Notes under the pieces: model-generated
The model's input: the letters and a program-made list of their open reading frames with translations, nothing else
Told to the model about the DNA's origin: nothing
The model's database searches: none
Made by a program: the position numbers and the translations under genes
Assembly: GCA_021199855.1 (NCBI GenBank)
Contig: JAJQHD010000036.1
Span: forward strand, 91,975 to 155,974
Source of the DNA: Oscillospiraceae bacterium
Lineage (GTDB): Bacteria; Bacillota; Clostridia; Oscillospirales; Ruminococcaceae
Length of the DNA stretch: 64,000 bases
Reading direction: 5' to 3'
In this document: piece by piece, positions 44,473 through 52,258 of the stretch
How the letters are laid out: every line of letters starts with the position of its first letter
How positions within the stretch are numbered: the stretch's first letter is position 1

Positions 44473-45609
44473 ATGGCTAAATACGAAATTGGAATGGACA
44501 TTTCCACCCTTTACGATTTGGAATCGGAGGGCATAAAGTTCTATGATAACGGCAAAGAAGGCGATTTAATCGCAATTCTCGGGGATTACGGAGTAAATTC
44601 GATTCGTCTCCGCCTTTGGCACGACCCATTCGACGAGAACGGCGAGACCTACGGTGCTGGCACCTGTGACCTGCCGAGAGTGACAGCTCTTGCCAAGCGT
44701 GTTAAAGCCGCAGGGATGAGCTTCCTTCTCGACATCCACTACAGCGATTTCTGGTGCGACCCGTCGAAGCAGACTATCCCGAAGGCTTGGGCTGGGCTCG
44801 GCTTTGAAGAGCTTAAAACAGCCGTCCATGACTACACAGTTGAGGTCATCTCGCACCTGAAAGAAAACGGCTGTGAGCCGGACATGGTTCAGGTCGGAAA
44901 CGAGATAACACGTGGTATGCTGTGGGAGTATGGCAGACTTTCCTGGAACGAGGAAACCGGCAGTCGTGATGGCTACCATAATCTCTACGAACTTCTGAAA
45001 GCAGGGGTGGCAGGCGTAAGAAGCACGACCGCTGCCAAGGTCATGATTCATCTTGAAAGTAGCTTTGATAACCCCAGATACCGCGAATTCTTCGACAACA
45101 TGGTTTCCCGAGGTCTGGACTTCGACGCAATCGGCATGAGCTACTACCCCTACTGGCATCATTCTTTCGACGAGCTTATCGCCAACATGAACGATATGGC
45201 AGAGCGATACAACAAAGAGCTCTACATCGTTGAAACCTTTTACGCGTTCACTCTTGAGCATTTCGACAAGACCGGTAAGGGTCAGCATTTGGTGGTCGAC
45301 CATAGCTATGTTCCAGAGGAGGGACAGCCACTTCCGTATCCAATCAGCATCGAAGGGCAGAAGCAGTTTATCCATAAGCTTTTGGAGCTACTTCCCGAAG
45401 TCAGGAATTTCAAGGGCATCTACTACTGGGAGCCCGCCTGGATTCCGAGCCCGAAAGGCACCTGGGCAAGCGCAGGCGCCCGCAAGTACATTCACGAGGA
45501 GGACAAGACCGACGGCAACGAATGGGCAAACCAATGCCTCTTCGATTATGACGGCAACGTGCTTCCGGCATTGGAGGAATTTAAAGAGTTTGCAGAAAAG
45601 AACGCTTAA
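44473..45609 (+). CDS. Cytoplasmic GH53 endo-galactanase
   Basis: 378 residues, catalytic domain only with no signal peptide. Acid/base Glu144 is in QVGNEITRG and nucleophile Glu254 in IVETFYAF. It is clearly related to the lipoprotein GH53 three bases upstream, but diverged well beyond a recent duplication. It probably degrades galacto-oligosaccharides after import. The two genes share one promoter. A galactan locus normally also has a GanSPQ-type transporter and a GH42; the ABC system at 47-52 kb is a candidate transporter but may serve malto-oligosaccharides. Confidence 0.92.
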   Translation: MAKYEIGMDISTLYDLESEGIKFYDNGKEGDLIAILGDYGVNSIRLRLWHDPFDENGETYGAGTCDLPRVTALAKRVKAAGMSFLLDIHYSDFWCDPSKQTIPKAWAGLGFEELKTAVHDYTVEVISHLKENGCEPDMVQVGNEITRGMLWEYGRLSWNEETGSRDGYHNLYELLKAGVAGVRSTTAAKVMIHLESSFDNPRYREFFDNMVSRGLDFDAIGMSYYPYWHHSFDELIANMNDMAERYNKELYIVETFYAFTLEHFDKTGKGQHLVVDHSYVPEEGQPLPYPISIEGQKQFIHKLLELLPEVRNFKGIYYWEPAWIPSPKGTWASAGARKYIHEEDKTDGNEWANQCLFDYDGNVLPALEEFKEFAEKNA

Positions 45610-45626
45610 AAAATTTTCTGAAACTG

Positions 45627-45655
45627 TTGATTTTTCTTCCGGTTTCGAGTATAAT
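45627..45655 (+). promoter_or_regulatory. Promoter of the structured RNA
   Basis: TTGATT (45627-45632), 17-base spacer, consensus TATAAT (45650-45655). Transcription should begin near 45662. Confidence 0.85.
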
Positions 45656-45660
45656 ATTTA

Positions 45661-45959
45661 TGGAAGCAGTGATGCTTCTCGTGTGGCGGCACGCTAAAGC
45701 TGTACTGGATATGGGGCAGGGTAAAGCCCATAGCGAGCAGTTTCACAGCAACATAGTTGCTGACAACTGTAGTGTTCGGTAGGACACGGACCCGCACTCG
45801 GGATGCGAGTGTAGTCCACATGGGGGACTTAAATTTCCCATGGCTGACAATTGCCTTAGTTGCAATTGTTGTGCCCGGTAGGGCACGGAGCTGACAGCCA
45901 GCATTATAACACGCAAGAACAAAAGAAATGCAGGCGGTGATACCATCGCCTGCTTTTTT
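45661..45959 (+). ncRNA. Structured non-coding RNA / leader of about 300 nt, class not identified (raiA motif possible)
   Basis: A protein-free stretch between a strong promoter and an intrinsic terminator, dense in hairpins: GAAGC/GCTTC at the 5' end, CGTG/CACG at 45680-45693, and an 8-bp ACAATTGC/GCAATTGT stem at 45847-45869. Two sister hairpins share the loop GGTA: GTGTTC-GGTA-GGACAC (45772-45787) and GTGCCC-GGTA-GGGCAC (45871-45886), each followed by CGGA. It is not RNase P, tmRNA, SRP or a T-box by motif. The raiA motif RNA is my best guess from size and taxon, but I cannot verify it. It lies only 27 bases before a PBECR4-like gene and may be its regulatory leader. Confidence 0.75.
45930..45959 (+). 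terminator. Intrinsic terminator of the structured RNA
   Basis: GCAGGCG / CGCCTGC stem followed by TTTTTT (45954-45959). No promoter fits between it and the start codon at 45987, so the next gene depends on read-through. Confidence 0.9.
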
Positions 45960-45986
45960 GATAATAAAATCCGGGTGGTTGCAAAG

Positions 45987-46625
45987 ATGTCAAAAGGCAA
46001 GGAACAGAAAAAGGAAAGGCTTATAAAAACAATAGAGAAGGCGGCGCTGATTTACAAAGAAAAAATGGTTGGTCGTCATTTCTTATATGTATTTGATGAC
46101 AGATACATCGAAGTTGTGTTCAGGGAACGCGATTTCATGCACCTGACCGGTGTTGATTCGACGCTCCGTGCCGAGCAATTCTACAAAGACGCCATCCGTG
46201 GCAGACTAAAAGCTGACCATATCTTTTTCAGCAAAAGACATCCTTATGATTTGTGCGCCAAAAAGGCTTCCCAGTTGATAAACATAGGCAAAGTTGTGGA
46301 CTCTGAGCTTTTCATCCTGGAAGATACGACAACGCACACGTTTACATACAAGTTCGGATTGACTGATTTGGAACTCACTATGTGTCTGAGTGAGGACACC
46401 GACCAGAATGGAAATATAGTCGGCGATCACTATATCGCAAGGAGTCTGAGAGTTGAAGATTGCTTTGACAAGTCGGAAGAAGCATTTATAGTCAGATTTA
46501 TTTTTGCAAGGAAAAATGGTGAGAGAAAGTATTCCACGGCTATGTATCAGGAACCCAATGACACAATATTAAAATTGCCCACATCAGTACTGGAAAAGCT
46601 TGACGACAAATTAACCGGCTTGTGA
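45987..46625 (+). CDS. PBECR4-like predicted nuclease (toxin-type domain), stand-alone
   Basis: 212 residues, cytoplasmic, very basic N-terminus. Residues about 25-95 carry a VGRHFLYVFDDRYIEVVFRE / DFMHLTG / KRHPYDLCAKKASQLINI pattern that I associate with PBECR4 (phage-Barnase-EndoU-ColicinE5/D-RelE-like nuclease 4). The C-terminal half predicts mixed alpha/beta and has no motif I recognise. Such domains usually occur at the ends of phage or polymorphic toxin proteins; a stand-alone gene behind a structured RNA is unusual. No antitoxin gene is adjacent. ATG 45987 is preferred over GTG 45975, which falls in the GGTGG ribosome site. The function is inferred from family resemblance by eye only. 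Confidence 0.6.
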   Translation: MSKGKEQKKERLIKTIEKAALIYKEKMVGRHFLYVFDDRYIEVVFRERDFMHLTGVDSTLRAEQFYKDAIRGRLKADHIFFSKRHPYDLCAKKASQLINIGKVVDSELFILEDTTTHTFTYKFGLTDLELTMCLSEDTDQNGNIVGDHYIARSLRVEDCFDKSEEAFIVRFIFARKNGERKYSTAMYQEPNDTILKLPTSVLEKLDDKLTGL

Positions 46626-46741
46626 TGACTTCTTTGGACTTGGGACAACTTTTTAATACTTACAAACCCGCTTCCCAAGCCGGTTTTCGTGGATTCTGCG
46701 AGGGTCTTGTAAAAATTCTCAATAAAATTTCGGTTTTTGTG

Positions 46742-46770
46742 TTGACATTTTCGTACAAAAGGTATAAAAT
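46742..46770 (+). promoter_or_regulatory. Promoter of the sugar uptake operon
   Basis: TTGACA (46742-46747), 17-base spacer, TAAAAT (46765-46770). The 90-base leader contains a TGCCCC / GGGGCA hairpin (about 46793-46833). Confidence 0.82.
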
Positions 46771-46870
46771 AGGTTTGTGCAAAATACATAAGTGCCCCGT
46801 TTAAAATTTGCACATCACTTGCGACTGTGGGGCATAATATCAAAATACTCTTTCCAAGGAGGAAACTATC

Positions 46871-48517
46871 ATGAAAACAAATTGGCGCAGAATTCTTGCT
46901 GTACTTTTTTCTGCTATCATGCTTCTTTCACTCGTTGCTTGCGGCGATACCTCAAGCGATAGCGGTAGCAACAGCGACAGTTCTGCAAACACCGACACTT
47001 CCGATGTCGATACCAGCACAATCTCCATCACTGTATGGTGCCCTGAAGCAGCAGTTGATCTGACAACATCTCAGCTCGCGGCTTATAACGAAGCTAACGG
47101 CACTTCCATCAACTTCACTGTTGAAGCTGTAGGTGAAGGCGAAGCCGCAACCAACATGATCACCGACGTTACTGCCGGCGCAGACATCTACTTCTTCGCT
47201 CAGGACCAGCTCGCAAGACTTGTCCAGGCAGGAGCTCTCACTCAGGTTTCCAGCTCTTTGGCTGACACCATCACCTCTGAGAACGACGCAGGCGCAGTTG
47301 CCGCCGCAACCGTTTCCGGTGGTATCTATGCATTCCCGCTCACTTCTGATAACGGCTACTTCGTATACTACGACAAGAGCGTTATCACCGACGAGTCCAT
47401 TCTCGAAGACCAGACCGCTCTTATCGAGGCTGTTTCCGCAGCTGGTAAGACCATCGCTTTCGAGCTCACCGACTCCGGTTGGTATGCAGCATCCTACTTC
47501 TTCGCAACCGGTTGCATATCCGACTGGTCAACCGATGATGACGGAACATTCACCGGCTATACCGACACCTTCAATTCTGAAGCAGGTATCGCAGCTGCAA
47601 AGGGAATGGCTGAACTCATCAACAGTGGCATCTTCGTAAATTCTTCTTCCGCAGCTTCATTCTCAAGTGACGCCGCAGTAGTAGTTACCGGTACCTGGGA
47701 TTACACCACCGCTTCTGAAGCTTTGGGCGACAACCTCGGCTGCACCGACCTCTGGAGCTTCACCGTTGATGGCGAAACCTATCACCTCGGTTCTTACTCT
47801 GGTAACAAGCTTCTTGGTGTAAAGCCTCAGACTGACGCTACCAAGGCTGCTTACTGCCAGTCAGTAGCTGCTTACCTTTCTGGCGAAGCTTGCCAGCAGG
47901 AAAGATTCGACGCCCTTGCTTGGGGTCCTTCCAACGTAAATGTTCAGGCTAGTGATGCTGTCCAGGAGAACATTGCTCTTGCCGCACTCGCCGCTCAGAA
48001 CGAATACGGCACTCCTCAGGGTCAGTATCCGAACGCTTGGTGGGATACCTCCAAGGCAATCGGTGCTTCCATTCAGGCTCTTGGAACCACTTCACCTTCT
48101 GATTCCGACCTCCAGGCTATCCTCGACACCTACACTGCAGGTATTGAGAGCATTCTTTCAAGTGCTTCCACTCAGGGTTGGGTTATCGTTGGTGACATGG
48201 ACGTAAGCTGGAGCTGCACCGGCGGCGAGAACGGCGAGTACGTTCTTACTGACAACCAGGTTGATTCTGACGATCCTTACGTTGGTATCTGGGAATATGA
48301 CATCAATGTTACCGGCGAGTCCGGATTCAGAGTTGTTATGTACGGCGCTTGGGATGCAGGCGACTACGATGCTTCCGGTATCGGCTACAGCCACCTCTCT
48401 GAAGGCTCTGTAGGAACTGAAGGCGGAGACAACAATATCGTTGTTGATCCTGGTTCTTACCATGTAACTCTCGACACCACCGGCGATACTCCTGTTATCA
48501 CCGTTACAGCTAACTGA
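46871..48517 (+). CDS. Sugar-binding lipoprotein (MalE-like) with extra C-terminal beta domain
   Basis: 548 residues. Lipobox LVAC with Cys24, then a Ser/Asp/Thr linker to about residue 45. The MalE-like binding protein spans about 50-430. From about 435 on is an added domain of about 115 residues, beginning GWVIVGDMDVSW and ending VVDPGSYHVTLDTT, whose strand pattern recalls SusE/SusF-type starch-binding modules. Ordinary MalE proteins end before this. With two permeases, an ATPase and a lipoprotein alpha-amylase downstream, malto-oligosaccharide uptake is most likely; galacto-oligosaccharides are an alternative given the GH53 genes upstream. Start fixed by CAAGGAGGAAA. Confidence 0.88.
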   Translation: MKTNWRRILAVLFSAIMLLSLVACGDTSSDSGSNSDSSANTDTSDVDTSTISITVWCPEAAVDLTTSQLAAYNEANGTSINFTVEAVGEGEAATNMITDVTAGADIYFFAQDQLARLVQAGALTQVSSSLADTITSENDAGAVAAATVSGGIYAFPLTSDNGYFVYYDKSVITDESILEDQTALIEAVSAAGKTIAFELTDSGWYAASYFFATGCISDWSTDDDGTFTGYTDTFNSEAGIAAAKGMAELINSGIFVNSSSAASFSSDAAVVVTGTWDYTTASEALGDNLGCTDLWSFTVDGETYHLGSYSGNKLLGVKPQTDATKAAYCQSVAAYLSGEACQQERFDALAWGPSNVNVQASDAVQENIALAALAAQNEYGTPQGQYPNAWWDTSKAIGASIQALGTTSPSDSDLQAILDTYTAGIESILSSASTQGWVIVGDMDVSWSCTGGENGEYVLTDNQVDSDDPYVGIWEYDINVTGESGFRVVMYGAWDAGDYDASGIGYSHLSEGSVGTEGGDNNIVVDPGSYHVTLDTTGDTPVITVTAN

Positions 48518-48556
48518 TTTTCTCAGCAAACTGAAAACCTAACTTAACATCAACCG

Positions 48557-48596
48557 AAGGGGGTTGGGGTTATCCCCGACCTCCTTTTGTTTTTTC
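48557..48596 (+). terminator. Partial terminator between binding protein and permeases
   Basis: AAGGGGGTTGGGG and CCCCGACCTCCTT arms, then TTTGTTTTTTC. Being inside the operon, it probably lets only part of the transcripts continue, keeping binding protein in excess. Confidence 0.8.
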
Positions 48597-48684
48597 ATTC
48601 CGAGGGGACTTCCGGACTGGGAAATTCCGTATGGAAAAGGGCAGCCTGCCTGATGTAAAGGGTAATATCTATAGGAGGATTGAA

Positions 48685-50220
48685 ATGGCTGACAAAATAA
48701 CCGCAAAAGAACTGAAATATCTGCATTATAGCAAACCGATGAGACTGCTCTTTTCCATCTGGAACTTCATTGTTGATATTCCGAATAAGCTTTGGCACCT
48801 TATCTGCGCAATAGGCAGAGCATTCAAAAGCTTCGGTCTTGCAGTTGCACACGAATTCCAGGATATATTCCTGACATTCAAGAACGGTGACTGGAAGACA
48901 AGAATTTCATTCGTTGTCATGGGCTTCGGCTCGATAGCAAGAGGGCAGGTAATGAGAGGAATACTCTTCTTCCTGTTCGAAGTCATATTTATAGTGTACA
49001 TGGCTCTCTGGGGTGGAGCATGGATAGTCAAGCTTTCGCTTAAGAACCTCACTCCGACAACCACACAGAAAGCTGTACAGACCATTGCCGGGATAGATTA
49101 TGAAGTTGACACCGTTGTTTACGGCGACAACACTTTGCAGATTCTGATTTATGGAGTTCTTTCCATAGTCTTCATTCTTTGCTTCATCTATACCTGGAGA
49201 CTCAATGTAAAACAAAACAGGGATGCTCAGGCAATACTCGCCAAGGGCAAGAAGCTGAAGTCTGGCAAGGACGACTTAAAGTCCTTAGTCGACGACCAGT
49301 TCTACAAGACCGTTCTGGCACTTCCTGTTTTAGGTATCGTAATCTTCACGGTTATCCCGATAATCCTTATGATTATGATAGCCTTCACAAACTACGACTT
49401 TAACCACACCCCACCTGTAAATATGTTTGAATGGGTAGGATGGTCTAATTTCAACCAGCTCTTCACATGGGGCAACGGAACCTCAACATTCTCGGCAACA
49501 TTCGGTGAGCTCCTTTCGTGGACACTCATCTGGGCATTCTTCGCAACATTCACTAACTACTTCTTGGGAATGCTCGTCGCTATGATGATCAACAAGAAGG
49601 GCATCAAATTAAAGAAGCTCTGGAGAGGAATTCTGGTACTCACAATCGCTATTCCTCAGTTCATCTCGCTTCTCTACGTTTCCAAGATGTTCTCAGACGA
49701 AGGTCTGGTCAACAGATTCCTGATCAATAATGGCATTGTCTCGACGGCAATTCCGTTCTGGACAGATCCGACGATGGCGAGAGTCATGGTCATCATCATA
49801 AACGTCTGGGTCGGTGTTCCTTACCTGATGCTTATCACGACCGGTGTACTTATGAATATTCCTTCCGACCTCTATGAGTCGGCAAGAATCGACGGCGCAA
49901 ATCCTGTTCAGCAGTACTTCAAGATCACTCTTCCTTACATGTTCTTTGTAACGGGACCGTATCTTCTTACCAGCTTCACCAGCAACATGAACAACTTCAA
50001 CGTCATCTATCTCTTGACAGGTGGTGCTCCTTACACACTTTCAGACAGTGCAGGAAAGACCGACCTTCTCATCACATGGCTATATCGACTGACCGTAACT
50101 AACAACGACTACAAGACCGCGGCAGTCATCGGTATTATGGTGTTCGTAGTCGTGGCGGTAATCTCGCTTGTTGTATACAACGTCTTGCCGTCTATGAAGA
50201 ATGAGGAGGACTTCCAGTAA
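48685..50220 (+). CDS. Sugar ABC transporter permease, MalF-type
   Basis: 511 residues. An N-terminal extension of about 215 residues with three membrane segments precedes the standard permease core. The EAA loop that contacts the ATPase is YESARIDGANPVQQYFKITLP (about 412-432). ATG 48685 follows TAGGAGGATTG; the frame extends upstream through intergenic sequence without support. Its stop overlaps the next start by one base. Confidence 0.93.
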   Translation: MADKITAKELKYLHYSKPMRLLFSIWNFIVDIPNKLWHLICAIGRAFKSFGLAVAHEFQDIFLTFKNGDWKTRISFVVMGFGSIARGQVMRGILFFLFEVIFIVYMALWGGAWIVKLSLKNLTPTTTQKAVQTIAGIDYEVDTVVYGDNTLQILIYGVLSIVFILCFIYTWRLNVKQNRDAQAILAKGKKLKSGKDDLKSLVDDQFYKTVLALPVLGIVIFTVIPIILMIMIAFTNYDFNHTPPVNMFEWVGWSNFNQLFTWGNGTSTFSATFGELLSWTLIWAFFATFTNYFLGMLVAMMINKKGIKLKKLWRGILVLTIAIPQFISLLYVSKMFSDEGLVNRFLINNGIVSTAIPFWTDPTMARVMVIIINVWVGVPYLMLITTGVLMNIPSDLYESARIDGANPVQQYFKITLPYMFFVTGPYLLTSFTSNMNNFNVIYLLTGGAPYTLSDSAGKTDLLITWLYRLTVTNNDYKTAAVIGIMVFVVVAVISLVVYNVLPSMKNEEDFQ

Positions 50221-51077
50221 TGAAAAAGGCATCAAGTATCCGCAGAAACAGAATACTTTCAAATACCGCCATCTACATAATCCTTGTTGTTATGTCAATA
50301 GTCTGGCTGATACCGTTTGTATTCATTTTACTTCAGTCCTTCCGTACTGAAAACACATGGATGGTAGGATATGTCATTCCTCAGGAGTGGGGTCTCGACA
50401 ATTACGTCAACCTGTTTACAGAAACCTCCTTCCTTAAGTGGTATGGAAACACTCTTATCATCGCCTGCTTCAACGCAGTTTTGCAGACCCTGATGGTCAT
50501 GATGATGTCCTACGCTCTCTCAAGACTCCGCTTCAAAGGCAGAAAGTTCCTGATGAACGCAATGTTAGTTTTAGGAATGTTCCCTGGCTTCCTGACGATG
50601 ATTATTCTTTATTACGTCTTAAAGGGCATGGGTCTTACACAGAGTGGCGCGGTTCCCGGATTAATCCTCGTTTACTTTGCTTCTTCCGGTATGGGTTACT
50701 ACGTATTCAAGGGCTTCCTTGATACGATTCCCAAGAGCCTTGATGAGGCGGCAAGAGTCGACGGTGCAACCAGATTCCAGGTCATGCGTAAGGTTGTCCT
50801 TCCGCTTTCAAAGCCAATTGTCATCTACACCGTCTTAACCGCATTTATGGCGCCTTGGGCTGACTACATCTTCGCATCGTACATAGCGTTCGGTACGTCG
50901 AGCGGCTATAACGTAGCGGTCGGACTTTATTCGTGGCTCACGAAAGACATGATTAACACGAACTACACGCTGTTCTGTGCCGGAGGCGTTTGTATAGCGA
51001 TACCGATAACAATTCTGTTTATGTGCCTGCAGAAATACTATGTTGAAGGCGTCACCGGCGGCGCTGTCAAAGGTTAA
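50220..51077 (+). CDS. Sugar ABC transporter permease, MalG-type
   Basis: 285 residues with six predicted membrane segments. The EAA loop LDEAARVDGATRFQVMRKVVLP is at about residues 171-192. It pairs with the MalF-type permease and sits one base into its stop codon, so translation is coupled. Confidence 0.94.
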   Translation: MKKASSIRRNRILSNTAIYIILVVMSIVWLIPFVFILLQSFRTENTWMVGYVIPQEWGLDNYVNLFTETSFLKWYGNTLIIACFNAVLQTLMVMMMSYALSRLRFKGRKFLMNAMLVLGMFPGFLTMIILYYVLKGMGLTQSGAVPGLILVYFASSGMGYYVFKGFLDTIPKSLDEAARVDGATRFQVMRKVVLPLSKPIVIYTVLTAFMAPWADYIFASYIAFGTSSGYNVAVGLYSWLTKDMINTNYTLFCAGGVCIAIPITILFMCLQKYYVEGVTGGAVKG

Positions 51078-51092
51078 TAGGAGGGAAGATAT

Positions 51093-52256
51093 ATGGCAAC
51101 AGTTAAACTTACAAATGTTAAAAAGATTTACGACAAGAACGTCGTCGCAGTTCAGGACTTCAATCTTGACATCGCCGACAAGGAGTTTGTCGTATTTGTA
51201 GGACCTTCCGGCTGTGGAAAGTCAACTACTTTAAGAATGATAGCAGGTCTTGAAGATATCTCCGAAGGTACCATCGAAATTGACGGAACCGTCGTCAACG
51301 ACCTCGAGCCCCGTGACAGAGATATAGCAATGGTATTCCAGAACTATGCACTCTATCCGCATCTTTCGGTATTCGAGAACATTGCGTTCCCGCTTCGCTT
51401 AAAGAAGGTAGATAACGATACCGTCTACAAGAAAGTCACCGAAGTCGCTGAAATCCTCGGCATCACCGACTACCTTATGAGAAAGCCCCGTGCTCTTTCC
51501 GGCGGTCAGCGCCAGAGAGTCGCAATAGGCAGAGCTATGGTAAGAGACGCAAAGGTGCTCCTCATGGATGAGCCTCTTTCCAACCTCGACGCAAAGCTCC
51601 GTAACCAGATGAGAGCAGAGATTATCCTCCTTCGTCAGAGAATCAACTCGACCTTCATCTATGTTACCCACGATCAGACCGAAGCTATGACCTTAGGCGA
51701 CAGAATCGTCATCATGAAGGACGGCTTCATCCAGCAGGTAGGAACCCCTGAAGAAGTGTTCGATATGCCTAAAAACCTCTTCGTTGCAGGCTTCATCGGC
51801 GCTCCTCAGATGAACTTCTATAACACTGAGCTCGTCCGTGTAGGGAATGACTACTATGTCACTCCGTTCGGAACACAGATGAAAGTCAGCGAGCAGAAAG
51901 CCGCAGGACTCAGAGCCAAGGGCATCGGCACGATGAGCGTTATCCTGGGCGTAAGACCTGAACATATCACCATGGGTACTCCCGGCAAAAACGACACCTT
52001 CACCGCTAAGATTCTCGTCAACGAGATGATGGGTTCGGAGTTCCATCTCCATACTACCTGCCCGGACGACTCTGAGTGCATCGTAAGAATCCCGACTTTG
52101 AAGCTCGACCATGACCAGCGTAATGCTCTGACGGCTAGGCACGAGATTAATATCACCTTCGGCGGCGAGGCAATGCATCTCTTTGACCCCGAGACTGAGA
52201 GAAATCTTCTTGCTGAAGATGACTATATCACCTCTGATAGCCCTCTGGAGATATGA
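51093..52256 (+). CDS. Sugar ABC transporter ATPase, MalK/MsmX-type
   Basis: 387 residues. Walker A GPSGCGKST (about 36-44), Q-loop MVFQNYALYP, signature LSGGQRQRVAIGRA (about 133-146), Walker B VLLMDEPLSNLDAKLR and the switch His in YVTHDQTEAM. The C-terminal TOBE/OB regulatory fold runs from about 235 to 375. MsmX-type ATPases can energise several sugar permeases, so it could also serve SBPs encoded elsewhere. Start after TAGGAGGGAAG. Confidence 0.96.
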   Translation: MATVKLTNVKKIYDKNVVAVQDFNLDIADKEFVVFVGPSGCGKSTTLRMIAGLEDISEGTIEIDGTVVNDLEPRDRDIAMVFQNYALYPHLSVFENIAFPLRLKKVDNDTVYKKVTEVAEILGITDYLMRKPRALSGGQRQRVAIGRAMVRDAKVLLMDEPLSNLDAKLRNQMRAEIILLRQRINSTFIYVTHDQTEAMTLGDRIVIMKDGFIQQVGTPEEVFDMPKNLFVAGFIGAPQMNFYNTELVRVGNDYYVTPFGTQMKVSEQKAAGLRAKGIGTMSVILGVRPEHITMGTPGKNDTFTAKILVNEMMGSEFHLHTTCPDDSECIVRIPTLKLDHDQRNALTARHEINITFGGEAMHLFDPETERNLLAEDDYITSDSPLEI

Positions 52257-52258
52257 TT

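Noticed and set aside
45661..45959. Structured RNA as RNase P, tmRNA, SRP RNA or T-box
   Set aside because: None of their signature sequences is present. The raiA motif remains only a guess.
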